DNA from: Riemerella anatipestifer ATCC 11845 = DSM 15868
GTDB lineage: Bacteria; Bacteroidota; Bacteroidia; Flavobacteriales; Weeksellaceae
Length of the DNA: 64,000 nucleotides
Direction: 5' to 3'
NCBI RefSeq assembly: GCF_000252855.1
Contig: NC_017045.1
Location: 1,488,001 to 1,552,000, forward strand
Part shown: one piece after another, positions 51,215 through 60,479 of the stretch
Layout of the letters: each line of letters begins with the position of its first letter
Position numbering within the stretch: the first letter of the stretch is position 1
The notes under the pieces: generated by a model
What the model was told of the DNA's origin: nothing
The model's database searches: none
The model's input: only the letters and a program-made list of their open reading frames with translations
Translations under genes and position numbers: made by a program

Positions 51215-52153
51215 ATGGCAAATCAGGCAAGTTATCTATTCAGTACGAGAACCAGTAAAGACTTAGCAGAGAAAATCGCAAAACATTACGGTCAAGAGTT
51301 AGGGAAAATTAACTTCCAATCCTTTAGTGATGGTGAGTTTGAACCTGTTTTAGACCAATCTGTAAGAGGTGGGAGAGTGTTTTTGATAGGCTCTACTTTT
51401 CCTCCAGCAGACAATCTTTTAGAAATGCTTTTAATGATAGATGCGGCTAAAAGAGCATCAGCTAAGAGCATCACTGTGGTTATACCTTACTATGGTCTTG
51501 CGAGACAAGACAGAAAGGACAAACCAAGAGCTCCAATAGGAGCAAAGCTGGTAGCCAATTTATTAACTGCAGCGGGAGCAACAAGAATTATGACGATGGA
51601 TCTTCACGCAGACCAAATACAAGGGTTCTTTGAAATTCCAGTAGATCACCTTTATGCTTCTACTATTTTTGTGGATTATATCAAATCTTTAAATTTAGAT
51701 AACTTAACCATTGCTTCACCAGATATGGGAGGAGCAAAAAGAGCTAAAAACTATGCAGGGCATTTAGGTGCTGAAGTTGTGATAGCCTATAAGGAAAGAA
51801 AAAAAGCCAATGTGGTGGAGGAAATGTTCCTAATCGGTGATGTAACAGATAAGAATGTTATCTTGATAGATGATATGATAGACACAGCTGGAACGCTTTG
51901 TAAAGCCGCTGATATCCTCATAGAAAAAGGAGCAAAGAGCGTAAGAGCGATGGCAACTCATGCGGTGTTTTCTGGAAAGGCTTACGAGAATATAGAAAAC
52001 TCTAAAATAACAGAAGTTATTGTAACTGATACAATTCCTATCAAAAATAATTTGTCATCTAAAATAAAAGTGCTATCTTGCGCTCCATTATTTGCCGAAG
52101 TAATGCAGATGGTACACGAACATAGATCTATTAGTGATAAATTTATCATCTAA
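51215..52153 (+). CDS. prs: Ribose-phosphate pyrophosphokinase
   Basis: A 312-residue PRPP synthase making the precursor for purines, pyrimidines, His, Trp and NAD. Motifs: FSDGEFEPVLDQSVRG, YGLARQDRKDKPRAPI, the metal-binding DLHADQIQGFF, and the PRPP loop VILIDDMIDTAGTL. Length and motif order are standard for class I enzymes. rplY follows after 56 bp. Confidence 0.97.
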   Translation: MANQASYLFSTRTSKDLAEKIAKHYGQELGKINFQSFSDGEFEPVLDQSVRGGRVFLIGSTFPPADNLLEMLLMIDAAKRASAKSITVVIPYYGLARQDRKDKPRAPIGAKLVANLLTAAGATRIMTMDLHADQIQGFFEIPVDHLYASTIFVDYIKSLNLDNLTIASPDMGGAKRAKNYAGHLGAEVVIAYKERKKANVVEEMFLIGDVTDKNVILIDDMIDTAGTLCKAADILIEKGAKSVRAMATHAVFSGKAYENIENSKITEVIVTDTIPIKNNLSSKIKVLSCAPLFAEVMQMVHEHRSISDKFII

Positions 52154-52209
52154 TTGATAATCAGTAAATAAAAACAATTGGAAATAAAACAATTTTAAAT
52201 TTTTTATAA

Positions 52210-52818
52210 ATGAAATCTATTACAATTCAAGGACAGAAAAGAGAAAGCGTAGGCAAAAAATCTACGAAAGCGTTACGCGATGCTGAATTAGTTCCTTGTG
52301 TTGTTTATGGAGGTAAAGAACCTTTACATTTTTCTACTGAAGAAAAATCGTTCAAAAACTTGGTTTACACTCCTGAGGCACACACGGTATCTATTGAAGT
52401 AAACGGAGAAACTATTCCAGCGGTATTGCAGGATATTCAGTTTCACCCTATTACAGACAGAATCCTTCATGTGGACTTCTATCAGTTAAGCGATGACAAA
52501 CCAGTGGTTATGGAGGTGCCAGTAAGAATTACAGGTAGATCTAGAGGGGTTGTTGCTGGTGGTGTACTTAGACAATCTTTCAGAAAGCTTAAAGTAAAAG
52601 CGCTTCCTGCTAACTTACCAGACGAAATCGTTATAGATGTAACGAAACTAAGAATTGGTAACAAAACTTATGTAGGTGATATCAAATCTCCAGATTACAC
52701 ATTTATGCATCCAGACAATGCTGTGGTAGTGGCAGTTAAGATGTCTAGAACTGCAATGAAAGGTGGAGCTATTGCTGATGATGACGATGAAGAGGAGGAA
52801 GAAGCTGCAGCTGAATAA
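52210..52818 (+). CDS. rplY: 50S ribosomal protein L25 / general stress protein Ctc
   Basis: A 202-residue two-domain (TL5/CTC-type) L25 protein binding 5S rRNA. N-terminal L25 domain: [26 protein letters not shown] and [23 protein letters not shown]-terminal beta domain: [13 protein letters not shown] and [15 protein letters not shown]. The tail is strongly acidic ([13 protein letters not shown]). A terminator follows directly. Confidence 0.95.
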   Translation: MKSITIQGQKRESVGKKSTKALRDAELVPCVVYGGKEPLHFSTEEKSFKNLVYTPEAHTVSIEVNGETIPAVLQDIQFHPITDRILHVDFYQLSDDKPVVMEVPVRITGRSRGVVAGGVLRQSFRKLKVKALPANLPDEIVIDVTKLRIGNKTYVGDIKSPDYTFMHPDNAVVVAVKMSRTAMKGGAIADDDDEEEEEAAAE

Positions 52819-52842
52819 GATTTAACAAGAATTTATAATCAT

Positions 52843-52872
52843 AAATCCCACTTTTAACAGGTGGGATTTTTA
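52843..52872 (+). terminator. Terminator after rplY
   Basis: AATCCCAC/GTGGGATT form an 8-bp stem followed by a T tract. Confidence 0.85.
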
Positions 52873-52878
52873 TTTTTG
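52871..52878 (+). promoter_or_regulatory. -7 box (TATTTTTG) for the SprT-like gene
   Basis: TATTTTTG overlaps the T tract of the rplY terminator and lies 20 bp before the SprT-like start. Confidence 0.45.
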
Positions 52879-52898
52879 TATATAGGAAAGATTATAGA

Positions 52899-53477
52899 AT
52901 GTCAAAAGAGAGGCTGGTAGATTTTCTTCCATTGGGAGCTTTTAGTTATGTGGAAAAATGGTGTAATGGTTATTCTGTATTTATTAAAATAACTAAAGAT
53001 AGAGTGTCTAAGTTGGGGGATTATAAGAAATTAAAAAATAAAGGTCATCAGATTACAATTAACGGAGGACTTGAGAAACCTTTGTTCTTTTTTGTATTAA
53101 CTCACGAAATAGCACATCTTATAGCATTTGAGAAATATAAAAAGATAGCTCCTCACGGCAAAGAATGGAAGCAAACTTTTAGGGAGCTAATATTAGAAAG
53201 CTTGGAAATTTATGATGTTGATTTTCAAAAAATATTATTAAAATTCTCTAAAAATCCTAAGGCAAGTTTTAATGCGAGTCGGGATTTAGAAATGTATTTT
53301 AAAAAAGAAAACAGAGATGGAGCTTTATTTATAGAAAATTTAGACGAAGGGCAGATTTTTACTTTCAGAAACGCCAAATTTAGAATGATTGAAAAAAAAG
53401 AAAAAGCGTTATCTTTGTACTCATCTGGATACAGGGAGGCAATATTTGTTCAGTCCTTTTGCAGAGATTTTAATTGA
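52899..53477 (+). CDS. SprT-like zinc metallopeptidase domain protein
   Basis: A 192-residue protein with the SprT-like core: LFFFVLTHEIAHLIAF (HExxH near residue 70) followed by APHGKEWKQTFREL (third His in the HGxxW motif). The remainder is basic and helical. Function is unknown; related SprT/Spartan domains process protein-DNA crosslinks, but that is not shown for this family. The next gene, a mannose-1-phosphate guanylyltransferase, starts 13 bp later and has a TATCTTTG box at 53410-53417 inside this gene. Confidence 0.85.
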   Translation: MSKERLVDFLPLGAFSYVEKWCNGYSVFIKITKDRVSKLGDYKKLKNKGHQITINGGLEKPLFFFVLTHEIAHLIAFEKYKKIAPHGKEWKQTFRELILESLEIYDVDFQKILLKFSKNPKASFNASRDLEMYFKKENRDGALFIENLDEGQIFTFRNAKFRMIEKKEKALSLYSSGYREAIFVQSFCRDFN

Positions 53478-53490
53478 TTAAATAAGAGAA

Positions 53491-54579
53491 ATGGAATATA
53501 ATAAAAATCACTATTGTGTCATTATGGCAGGGGGGATTGGGAGTCGTTTTTGGCCTCTAAGTACCCAAAGCTATCCTAAGCAATTTCAAGATATACTAGG
53601 TGTGGGTAGAACTATGATACAACAAACTTATGACCGAGTGTCTAAGCTTGTTTCTACCGAAAACATTTTTGTTATTACTAATAAAGAGTATGTTAGTTTG
53701 ACATCGGAGCAATTACCAGAGTTACCTTTCCAGAACATTATAGGAGAGCCTATGATGAAAAACACTGCTGCCTGTAACATCTATATGGCTAATATTATTT
53801 CAGAGCAAAATCCAGATGCTCAAATAATAGTTACACCTGCAGACCACCTTATTTTAAAGGAAGATAGGTTTTTAGACAAAGCTCTATTGGGGTTAAATAT
53901 TGCTGCGGAAAATGATTATTTAATCACATTGGGAATCACGCCTACGCGTCCAGATACAGGGTACGGCTATATTCAGTTTGTGGAAGAGAAAGGTATGCCA
54001 TTACTAAAAGTAAAAACCTTTACCGAAAAACCTAATTTAGAAATTGCTAAAACATTCTTGGAGGCAGGAGATTTCCTTTGGAATGCGGGGATATTTATTT
54101 GGTCCGCTAAAAGTATTATAAAAGCATTCTCCAAGCATCTGCCTGAGATGAAGCATCTTTTTGACGAATGTGATTATGACGCTAATGAAACTGAGCCTAA
54201 TTGTATAGAAAAAATATATCCAAAGGCAGAGAAAATATCTATTGATAACGGGATTATGGAGAAGGCAGATAATGTCTATGTGATTCCAGCTGACCTTGGT
54301 TGGAGCGATTTAGGAACTTGGAACTCTGTCTACGACAATGCAGAAAAAAACGACGAGCAAAATTCTATCAATTCCAAATATATTTTAACTTATAACTCTA
54401 AAGGCAATGTGATAAGGTTAAAAGAAAGTAATAAATTGGCAATTATAGATGGGCTACAAGATTATATAGTGGTAGATACAGAAAAAGCACTCCTTATTTG
54501 TCCTAGAGAAAATGACCAAAAAATAAAAGATTTTGTTTTAGATTTAAAAAACATCAAAAGCGGAGAAGATTTTATGTAA
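53491..54579 (+). CDS. manC: Mannose-1-phosphate guanylyltransferase
   Basis: A 362-residue GDP-mannose pyrophosphorylase. The nucleotide-binding signature VIMAGGIGSRFWPLSTQSYPKQF is at the N terminus; FTEKPNL, NAGIFIW and the Glu/Asp-containing DLGWSDLGTWNSVYD are typical. It lacks the C-terminal mannose-6-phosphate isomerase domain of bifunctional enzymes. GDP-mannose could feed the Dpm1-type transferase and the surface-polysaccharide cluster in this window. Confidence 0.92.
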   Translation: MEYNKNHYCVIMAGGIGSRFWPLSTQSYPKQFQDILGVGRTMIQQTYDRVSKLVSTENIFVITNKEYVSLTSEQLPELPFQNIIGEPMMKNTAACNIYMANIISEQNPDAQIIVTPADHLILKEDRFLDKALLGLNIAAENDYLITLGITPTRPDTGYGYIQFVEEKGMPLLKVKTFTEKPNLEIAKTFLEAGDFLWNAGIFIWSAKSIIKAFSKHLPEMKHLFDECDYDANETEPNCIEKIYPKAEKISIDNGIMEKADNVYVIPADLGWSDLGTWNSVYDNAEKNDEQNSINSKYILTYNSKGNVIRLKESNKLAIIDGLQDYIVVDTEKALLICPRENDQKIKDFVLDLKNIKSGEDFM

Positions 54580-54622
54580 TATTTAAAGAAAAACATTTAA
54601 ATTTAATCCAAAATCTGTATAG

Positions 54623-56155
54623 ATGTTGGTAAAAGTTTACGGTAGTGCAATACATGGTGTTTCAGCACAAACTATCACAATAGAAGTTAATGTAGATCAA
54701 GGTGTCGGTTACCATTTGGTAGGATTGCCAGACAATGCTATTAAAGAAAGTAGTCATAGAATTTCCGCTGCACTTAAAAATGTAGGCTATAAATTGCCTG
54801 GGAAGAAAATTACCATAAATATGGCTCCTGCTGATCTCAGAAAAGAAGGTTCAGCCTATGATTTAAGCATTGCGTTGGGGATTTTAGCTGCATCGGGTCA
54901 GATTATAGCTCCAGAGATAGAGCGGTATCTTATTATGGGAGAGCTTTCGTTAGATGGAGGTTTACAACCAATTAAAGGAGTGTTACCCATTGCAATAAGA
55001 GCTAGGGAAGAAGGTTTTAAAGGAATTATTTTACCAAAACAAAACACAAGAGAGGCTGCTATTGTAAACGATTTGGAAGTTTATGGTGTAGAAAACATCA
55101 AAGAGGTAATAGATTTTTTTAATGAAAACTGCCCTTTAGAACCAACTAAAGTCAATACACGAGAGGAATTTCACAAAAGAGTAAATCTTTTTCCATTTGA
55201 CTTTTCAGAAGTTAAAGGTCAAGAGACCGCTAAAAGAGCGATGGAAGTTGCGGCGGCAGGAGGACATAATATTATTCTCATTGGTCCGCCAGGAAGTGGT
55301 AAAACAATGCTAGCAAAACGAATTCCAAGTATTCTTCCTCCTTTAACATTGAAAGAAGCGTTAGAAACCACTAAAATACATTCCGTAGCAGGAAAGATGG
55401 GAGCTGAAACTTCCCTTATGACCATCAGACCTTTTAGGTCGCCGCATCATACTATTTCCGATGTAGCATTAGTAGGTGGCGGCAGTTATCCTCAACCTGG
55501 GGAAATTTCTTTGGCTCACAATGGGGTGTTATTTTTAGATGAGATGCCAGAGTTTAAAAGAACTGTTCTAGAAGTTATGAGGCAACCTTTGGAGGATAGA
55601 GAAGTTACTATTTCTAGAGCCAAGTTTACGGTAAACTATCCTGCTAGTTTTATGCTCGTGGCATCTATGAATCCTAGCCCTAGCGGATTTTTCCCTGATG
55701 ACCCTAATAATACCTCTTCTTCTTTTGAGATGCAACGCTATCTTAATAAACTTTCAGGACCTCTTTTGGACAGGATAGACATTCATATAGAAGTTCAAAA
55801 AGTGGAATTTGACCAACTATCCGACAAAAGAAAAGGAGAGTCTAGTGAGATTATCAGACAAAGGGTGCTAAAAGCAAGGGAAATACAGCAAGAACGCTAT
55901 CAAGATTTGGCTATTAGTTACAATGCTCAGATGGGACCTAAAGAAATAGAGCATTTTTGCGAATTAGATGAGGTATCTCTACTTTTAATCAAAAATGCTA
56001 TGGAAAAGCTCAATCTTTCTGCAAGGGCTTATGACCGTATTTTAAAAGTATCTAGAACCATAGCAGATTTAGAAAGAGAAACCAATATACAAAGTCATCA
56101 CATTGCGGAAGCTATACAGTATAGAAGTTTAGATAGAGATTTTTGGAAAGTTTAA
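54623..56155 (+). CDS. comM: YifB/ComM-type Mg-chelatase-like AAA+ protein
   Basis: A 510-residue AAA+ ATPase related to ComM, a branch-migration helicase for natural transformation. N-terminal Lon/ChlI-like domain: TIEVNVDQGVGYHLVGLPD and GELSLDGGLQPIKG. AAA: Walker A IGPPGSGKTMLAKRIP near 220, then RPFRSPHHTISDVALVGGG, LAHNGVLFLDEMPEFKR (Walker B) and the C-terminal NLSARAYDRILKVSRTIADLE. Start and length match the family. Confidence 0.93.
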   Translation: MLVKVYGSAIHGVSAQTITIEVNVDQGVGYHLVGLPDNAIKESSHRISAALKNVGYKLPGKKITINMAPADLRKEGSAYDLSIALGILAASGQIIAPEIERYLIMGELSLDGGLQPIKGVLPIAIRAREEGFKGIILPKQNTREAAIVNDLEVYGVENIKEVIDFFNENCPLEPTKVNTREEFHKRVNLFPFDFSEVKGQETAKRAMEVAAAGGHNIILIGPPGSGKTMLAKRIPSILPPLTLKEALETTKIHSVAGKMGAETSLMTIRPFRSPHHTISDVALVGGGSYPQPGEISLAHNGVLFLDEMPEFKRTVLEVMRQPLEDREVTISRAKFTVNYPASFMLVASMNPSPSGFFPDDPNNTSSSFEMQRYLNKLSGPLLDRIDIHIEVQKVEFDQLSDKRKGESSEIIRQRVLKAREIQQERYQDLAISYNAQMGPKEIEHFCELDEVSLLLIKNAMEKLNLSARAYDRILKVSRTIADLERETNIQSHHIAEAIQYRSLDRDFWKV

Positions 56156-56170
56156 TTAAAAACTTTTACT

Positions 56171-56962
56171 ATGAGAATACTGATATATATTATATTGTGC
56201 TCTGTGGGGAATCTTTGTTTTGGACAATATAGAGTAGATTATAGAGTATGGCATAGAGTGGATTCTGCGATAAGTATGGAACATACAAAGCCTTACGATA
56301 TGAGTTTATATATAAAAAATGCTAAACACTCAGTGTACATATCTCCATTGAAGGTTTATAATGACTCCTTAGATAACATTACGAAAGTAGAAAGTCTAGG
56401 AGACCTCACGCTGTTAATGGGGAGTAAGAAGAGAGGAGGACAACAACGAGAGTATATTGTAGCTAATTTGGAGGCTCAACGCATAGACCAATATTTAAAG
56501 GTAACATCTGATTGGTTTAAATATTCTACAACAGTTCCTAGATGGAAGTTAGTAGAAGAAACTAAAACTATAGGAACATTTATATGTCATAAAGCTATTA
56601 CGGAACTTTCTGGGAGAGCCTATGCTGTTTGGTACACAGAAGAAATTCCCATTTCTGAGGGACCTTTTAAATTGATGGGACTTCCTGGTTTGGTATTGTT
56701 TGCAGAGGACGGTACAGGAGATGTTAAGATAGAACTTGTTGCTGTTCAGAAATCTAACAAAGGTATAGAGGATTTAAACTTAATGAAGGAAAACACTAGT
56801 GAAATAAAAAATTATAAAAAACTTTTAGAGTTAACAAGAGCGTCATTTTATAATAGAGCTCACCCTCAATTGTATGATAGTTTTGACCAAAAAAGTAAGA
56901 AACAAGCAGACGAAAGGTACGAAGCTAGAGTGAGAAAATATAATAATTTTATAGAAAGATAA
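56171..56962 (+). CDS. GLPGLI family protein
   Basis: A 263-residue secreted protein of a Bacteroidota-specific family. A signal peptide (MRILIYIILCSVGNLCFGQ) leads to a beta-rich domain, and the name-giving motif GPFKLMGLPGLVLFAEDGTG is at about residue 172-191. The C-terminal 60 residues are charged and helical. The family is of unknown function, often in the periplasm or outer membrane. A weak hairpin follows (56968-56995). Confidence 0.88.
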   Translation: MRILIYIILCSVGNLCFGQYRVDYRVWHRVDSAISMEHTKPYDMSLYIKNAKHSVYISPLKVYNDSLDNITKVESLGDLTLLMGSKKRGGQQREYIVANLEAQRIDQYLKVTSDWFKYSTTVPRWKLVEETKTIGTFICHKAITELSGRAYAVWYTEEIPISEGPFKLMGLPGLVLFAEDGTGDVKIELVAVQKSNKGIEDLNLMKENTSEIKNYKKLLELTRASFYNRAHPQLYDSFDQKSKKQADERYEARVRKYNNFIER

Positions 56963-56967
56963 TGGGT

Positions 56968-56995
56968 AAAATCCTATCATTTTCGGTGGGATTTT
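56968..56995 (+). terminator. Weak terminator after the GLPGLI gene
   Basis: AAAATCC/GGATTTT pair over 7 bp with a 14-base loop and a T-rich flank. Confidence 0.45.
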
Positions 56996-57179
56996 ATTAT
57001 AATTTCCGCTTTCTTTGTTAAAAAATCTTAAATATCATATTTTTTATATACATTTGTCCTCTCAAAATAGACATTTATAGGGATAACTTTACATTTTTTA
57101 ATCGTTTAACAATTAGTAATAATCAACGGTCTTCCAAGTAAGGAATGGTTTTACTTTGGTTTAAATTAAAGGTAAAGTT

Positions 57180-57770
57180 ATGGAAATAATTACGGATAGT
57201 CTGCTCATACAAGAGTATCAAAATGGCAATGAACTAGCCCTAGAAAGGCTTATAGAAAGAAATCAATCTGACCTTTTTAACTTTATTTTTTACAAGGTGC
57301 TAGATGAAAGTTTAGCAAATGATATTTTCCAAGATACCTTTATGAAAATTATCATCAAGTTGAAAAAAGGAGAGTATAAAGATGAGGGCAAATTTGTACT
57401 TTGGGCAAAGCGTATTGCTCACAATCTAATTATAGACCATTACCGATTGTTATCTAAGCATAAAAAAGTTTCAGAAACCTCATATTCAGATGAGGAATTT
57501 TCTATTTTTGACCATATTAGCGAACCTACGGAAAATATAGAGGATTATTTAATTTCTCTTCAGATAAATGAAGACCTTATGAAAATGATACAACTCTTAC
57601 CAGATAACCAAAAGGAAGTGGTAAAACTCCGTTTTTTTGATGGACTTAGTTTTAAGGAAATTGCAGAGCATACGGATTGTAGCATCAATACCACTTTAGG
57701 CAGAGTAAGGTACGCTGTGATGAACCTTAGAAAAATAATGGAAGAAAATCAAATAATTTTAACAAGATAA
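57180..57770 (+). CDS. ECF-like RNA polymerase sigma factor
   Basis: A 196-residue sigma factor with region 2 (LFNFIFYKVLDESLANDIFQDTF and AKRIAHNLIIDHYR) and region 4 (LLPDNQKEVVKLRFFDGLSF, IAEHTDCSINTTLGRVRYAV). Regions 1 and 3 are absent, as in ECF factors. No anti-sigma gene is adjacent; instead a 44-codon gene begins 47 bp after it. Target promoters are unknown. Confidence 0.93.
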   Translation: MEIITDSLLIQEYQNGNELALERLIERNQSDLFNFIFYKVLDESLANDIFQDTFMKIIIKLKKGEYKDEGKFVLWAKRIAHNLIIDHYRLLSKHKKVSETSYSDEEFSIFDHISEPTENIEDYLISLQINEDLMKMIQLLPDNQKEVVKLRFFDGLSFKEIAEHTDCSINTTLGRVRYAVMNLRKIMEENQIILTR

Positions 57771-57817
57771 ACACTAAAGGTCTGAGCTTTTCGTTCTATG
57801 GTAAAATATATGTGCCT

Positions 57818-57952
57818 ATGAAAAAAGTTTATCCTAGTGTAGTAAAGGTAAAATTACCAAAAACTTCTACGATAAAATTTTTATTAGATTTTTCTAAATC
57901 CTTATCGGTGCTTTCTTCCAAGAAGAGAGTTTATGTACTTCCAAAAAATTAA
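57818..57952 (+). CDS. Small basic protein (44 aa) downstream of the sigma factor
   Basis: An ATG at 57818 opens a 44-codon frame ending TAA at 57952. The product starts MKKVYPSVVKVKLPKTSTIK and continues with FLLDFSKSLSVL and a basic end, SSKKRVYVLPKN. It is strongly basic and ends just before the next promoter box (57954-57961), and it is co-directional with the sigma factor. It fits a conserved small protein more than chance: coding-like composition and neat fit between genes. I do not know its function. Confidence 0.6.
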   Translation: MKKVYPSVVKVKLPKTSTIKFLLDFSKSLSVLSSKKRVYVLPKN

Positions 57953-57953
57953 C

Positions 57954-57961
57954 TAATTTTG
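57954..57961 (+). promoter_or_regulatory. -7 box (TAATTTTG) for the HAD phosphatase gene
   Basis: TAATTTTG lies 6 bp before the ATG at 57968, implying an almost leaderless mRNA. It includes the TTG at 57959 that opens the longer frame, so that codon is not the start. Confidence 0.5.
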
Positions 57962-57967
57962 TGCCTT

Positions 57968-58663
57968 ATGAAGATAAGGCACATTTTTTTTGATTTAGAC
58001 AACACACTTTGGGATCATCGTAAAAATGCGAGACTCACGCTCCAAAAACTTTTTAATAAATATTTGATTGAGGATAAAATCGGAGTAGATTTTGAAACCT
58101 TTCATGAGGTGTATCATACCATTAACGAAGAGCTTTGGGCTAAAATTAGAGACGGAATTATAGATAAAGAAACTTTAAGAAAACATCGTTTTTATGATGT
58201 GTTTCTTCATTTTGGATTAGATGATTTTGAACTATCTCAAACCTTTGAAAATCTTTTTCTAGACGAGATTATAGAATACAACGAGCTGGTAGAGGATAGC
58301 ATTTTTATTTTAGATTATTTAAAAAACAAAGGCTATACTCTTCATATTCTGTCTAATGGTTTTCAGGAGGTTACTCATAGAAAGTTAGATGGAAGTGGCA
58401 TTGCTCATTACTTTGATACGGTAACAAGCGCAGACGAAATAGGACTAAGAAAACCTCATCCTGAGATTTTTCAACTCGCTTTAGATAAAGCGAAAGCAAC
58501 GGTGGAGGAGTCTTATTTTATAGGAGATGATTGGATTGCAGACGCTTTGGGTGCTAGAGATTTTGGTTTGAAAGTTTTATTTTTTGATGTCTTCAACGAA
58601 GGTTTTGAGGAGCAAGGCGTTATCAATATTAAATCTTTAGCGGAGGTAGAGCGTTATCTTTAG
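57968..58663 (+). CDS. HAD-superfamily hydrolase (YjjG-like nucleotidase)
   Basis: A 231-residue HAD phosphatase with a helical cap. Motif I FFDLDNTLWDH (nucleophile Asp), motif II HILSNGF, motif III Lys in GLRKPHPEIF, and motif IV FIGDDWIADALGARDFG. Similar proteins are named YjjG/HAD-IA and dephosphorylate noncanonical nucleotides such as dUMP; substrate here is not proven. The ATG at 57968 (MKIRHIFFDLD) is the start. Confidence 0.9.
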   Translation: MKIRHIFFDLDNTLWDHRKNARLTLQKLFNKYLIEDKIGVDFETFHEVYHTINEELWAKIRDGIIDKETLRKHRFYDVFLHFGLDDFELSQTFENLFLDEIIEYNELVEDSIFILDYLKNKGYTLHILSNGFQEVTHRKLDGSGIAHYFDTVTSADEIGLRKPHPEIFQLALDKAKATVEESYFIGDDWIADALGARDFGLKVLFFDVFNEGFEEQGVINIKSLAEVERYL

Positions 58664-58698
58664 AGAATGCAGAGCCATAAGGAGTGGTAAAAAATCAT

Positions 58699-58706
58699 TA
58701 CTTTTG
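58699..58706 (+). promoter_or_regulatory. -7 box (TACTTTTG) for trpS
   Basis: TACTTTTG lies 54 bp before trpS. The leader contains CCTTTCC...GGAAGG, which can form a small hairpin. Confidence 0.45.
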
Positions 58707-58760
58707 TAAATCCTTTCCTGATGAAGGAAGGGATATTTAATTTTTAAAATTAGAAATACT

Positions 58761-59729
58761 ATGTCAAGAATACTTACGGGAATTCAAGCTACGGGGACGC
58801 CTCATTTAGGAAATTTGTTAGGAGCGATAATCCCAGCAATAGAGTTATCTAAAAACCCTGAAAACGAATCGTTTTTATTTATTGCCAATATGCATTCTTT
58901 AACCCAAATAAAAGATGCAGAAGTACTAAAACAAAATACTTACGAAATAGCGGCTGCTTGGCTGGCTTTTGGTCTTGACACGGAAAAAACTTATTTCTAT
59001 AGACAAAGTGATATACCTGAGGTGTGTGAATTGTCGTGGTATTTGTCTTGCTTTTTCCCTTATCAAAGGCTTACTTTAGCTCATTCATTTAAAGATAAAG
59101 CGGACCGTTTGGCAGACGTAAATGCTGGACTTTTTACTTATCCCGTTCTAATGGCAGCAGATATACTATTGTACGATGCGGAGATAGTTCCTGTAGGGAA
59201 AGACCAGCTACAGCACTTAGAAATGGCAAGAGATATGGGTGCGAGGTTTAACAATCAAATGGGAGAAACTTTTGTATTACCACAAGAAGAACTGCAAGAA
59301 AATACTAAGTATGTGCCTGGAACTGATGGTAACAAAATGTCTAAATCTAGAGGAAATATCATCAATATATTTTTACCAGAGAAACAGCTTAAAAAACAGG
59401 TGATGTCTATAGAAACGGATTCTAAAACTTTAGAAGAGCCTAAAGACCCTGAAACGGATAAAGTATTCGCTTTATACGAACTAATAGCTACACCAGAACA
59501 AACAGAACAGTTAAGACAGAAATATTTAGCAGGAAATTTTGGCTACGGGCACGCTAAAACAGAACTTCTTAATTTAATTTTAGAAACTTACTCAAAGGAG
59601 AGAGAGTTATTTAATTACTATATGACTCACCTTGATGAGCTAGAAGCCAAGCTGAAAGAAGGAGCAGAAAAAACAAGAAAAGTAGCAGCGGAAACTTTGA
59701 CTAGAGTGAGAAAAAATTTAGGAATGTAG
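58761..59729 (+). CDS. trpS: Tryptophanyl-tRNA synthetase
   Basis: A 322-residue class Ic synthetase. The HIGH-equivalent is GTPHLGNLLGAI near residue 12, followed by FIANMHSLTQ, LMAADILLYDAEIVPVGKDQ (substrate pocket) and the KMSKS loop DGNKMSKSRGNI. Length and order of motifs are standard. Confidence 0.97.
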   Translation: MSRILTGIQATGTPHLGNLLGAIIPAIELSKNPENESFLFIANMHSLTQIKDAEVLKQNTYEIAAAWLAFGLDTEKTYFYRQSDIPEVCELSWYLSCFFPYQRLTLAHSFKDKADRLADVNAGLFTYPVLMAADILLYDAEIVPVGKDQLQHLEMARDMGARFNNQMGETFVLPQEELQENTKYVPGTDGNKMSKSRGNIINIFLPEKQLKKQVMSIETDSKTLEEPKDPETDKVFALYELIATPEQTEQLRQKYLAGNFGYGHAKTELLNLILETYSKERELFNYYMTHLDELEAKLKEGAEKTRKVAAETLTRVRKNLGM

Positions 59730-59786
59730 TCGTAATAAAACTGTAAGGTCATTTGCTAGAGATTTTGTAATATTGAAAAAAACTAA

Positions 59787-60473
59787 ATGCTAGAACTTAT
59801 ATTTTCTGCTATTGGCTTGGGGCTAATGTTGAGTTTGGTTTTTATAGGACCTATCTTTTTTCTGCTTATAGAAACTAGCTTTTCGCGTGGAGCAAGGCAT
59901 GCATTAACCTTAGATATAGGTGTTATAACTGCAGATTTGGTTTGTATCTTGGTGGCCTACTTTGCGAGTGATGATTTAGTAGAGATTATAGACGAATATC
60001 CTAGCTTTTATAGAATTACGGCTTTTATTATCTTCATTTATGGGATTTTTATGATAGTCTCCAAAACTAAAATGAGGATAGAGGGAGGTCAGAAAATCAT
60101 TAGTCAAAACTATTTTAAAACTTTTTTAAATGGCTTTTTACTGAATATTCTTAATATAGGTGTGGTTTTATTTTGGTTGGTTACTGTAATATCAGTGCGA
60201 AACCAATATCCTAATCCGTATAAATTTACTTTATACATTGGAATTATGATAGCCACCTACATTGGAATAGATTTAATTAAAATCCTTTTGGCAAAACAAT
60301 TTCATCATAAATTGACTCAAAACCTGGCTAATAAAATACGAAGTGCTGTCGGAGGGATATTGGTTATCATTAGTGTATTTATATTTATGCAGAGCTTCAA
60401 AAAATTTAATAAGTTTGACCAAGAGTTAGAAAGAAGCGGCTATGTGAGGGATTCTCTAAAAATCAGAAAATAA
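59787..60473 (+). CDS. LysE family amino acid exporter
   Basis: A 228-residue membrane protein with about six helices and the LysE/RhtB N-terminal pattern (GLMLSLVFIGPIFFLLIETSFSRGARHAL, with the GP pair). Likely exports amino acids or related compounds; the substrate cannot be predicted. The C-terminal cytosolic tail is basic. The S66 peptidase begins 6 bp after its stop. Confidence 0.85.
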   Translation: MLELIFSAIGLGLMLSLVFIGPIFFLLIETSFSRGARHALTLDIGVITADLVCILVAYFASDDLVEIIDEYPSFYRITAFIIFIYGIFMIVSKTKMRIEGGQKIISQNYFKTFLNGFLLNILNIGVVLFWLVTVISVRNQYPNPYKFTLYIGIMIATYIGIDLIKILLAKQFHHKLTQNLANKIRSAVGGILVIISVFIFMQSFKKFNKFDQELERSGYVRDSLKIRK

Positions 60474-60479
60474 TTGTGT

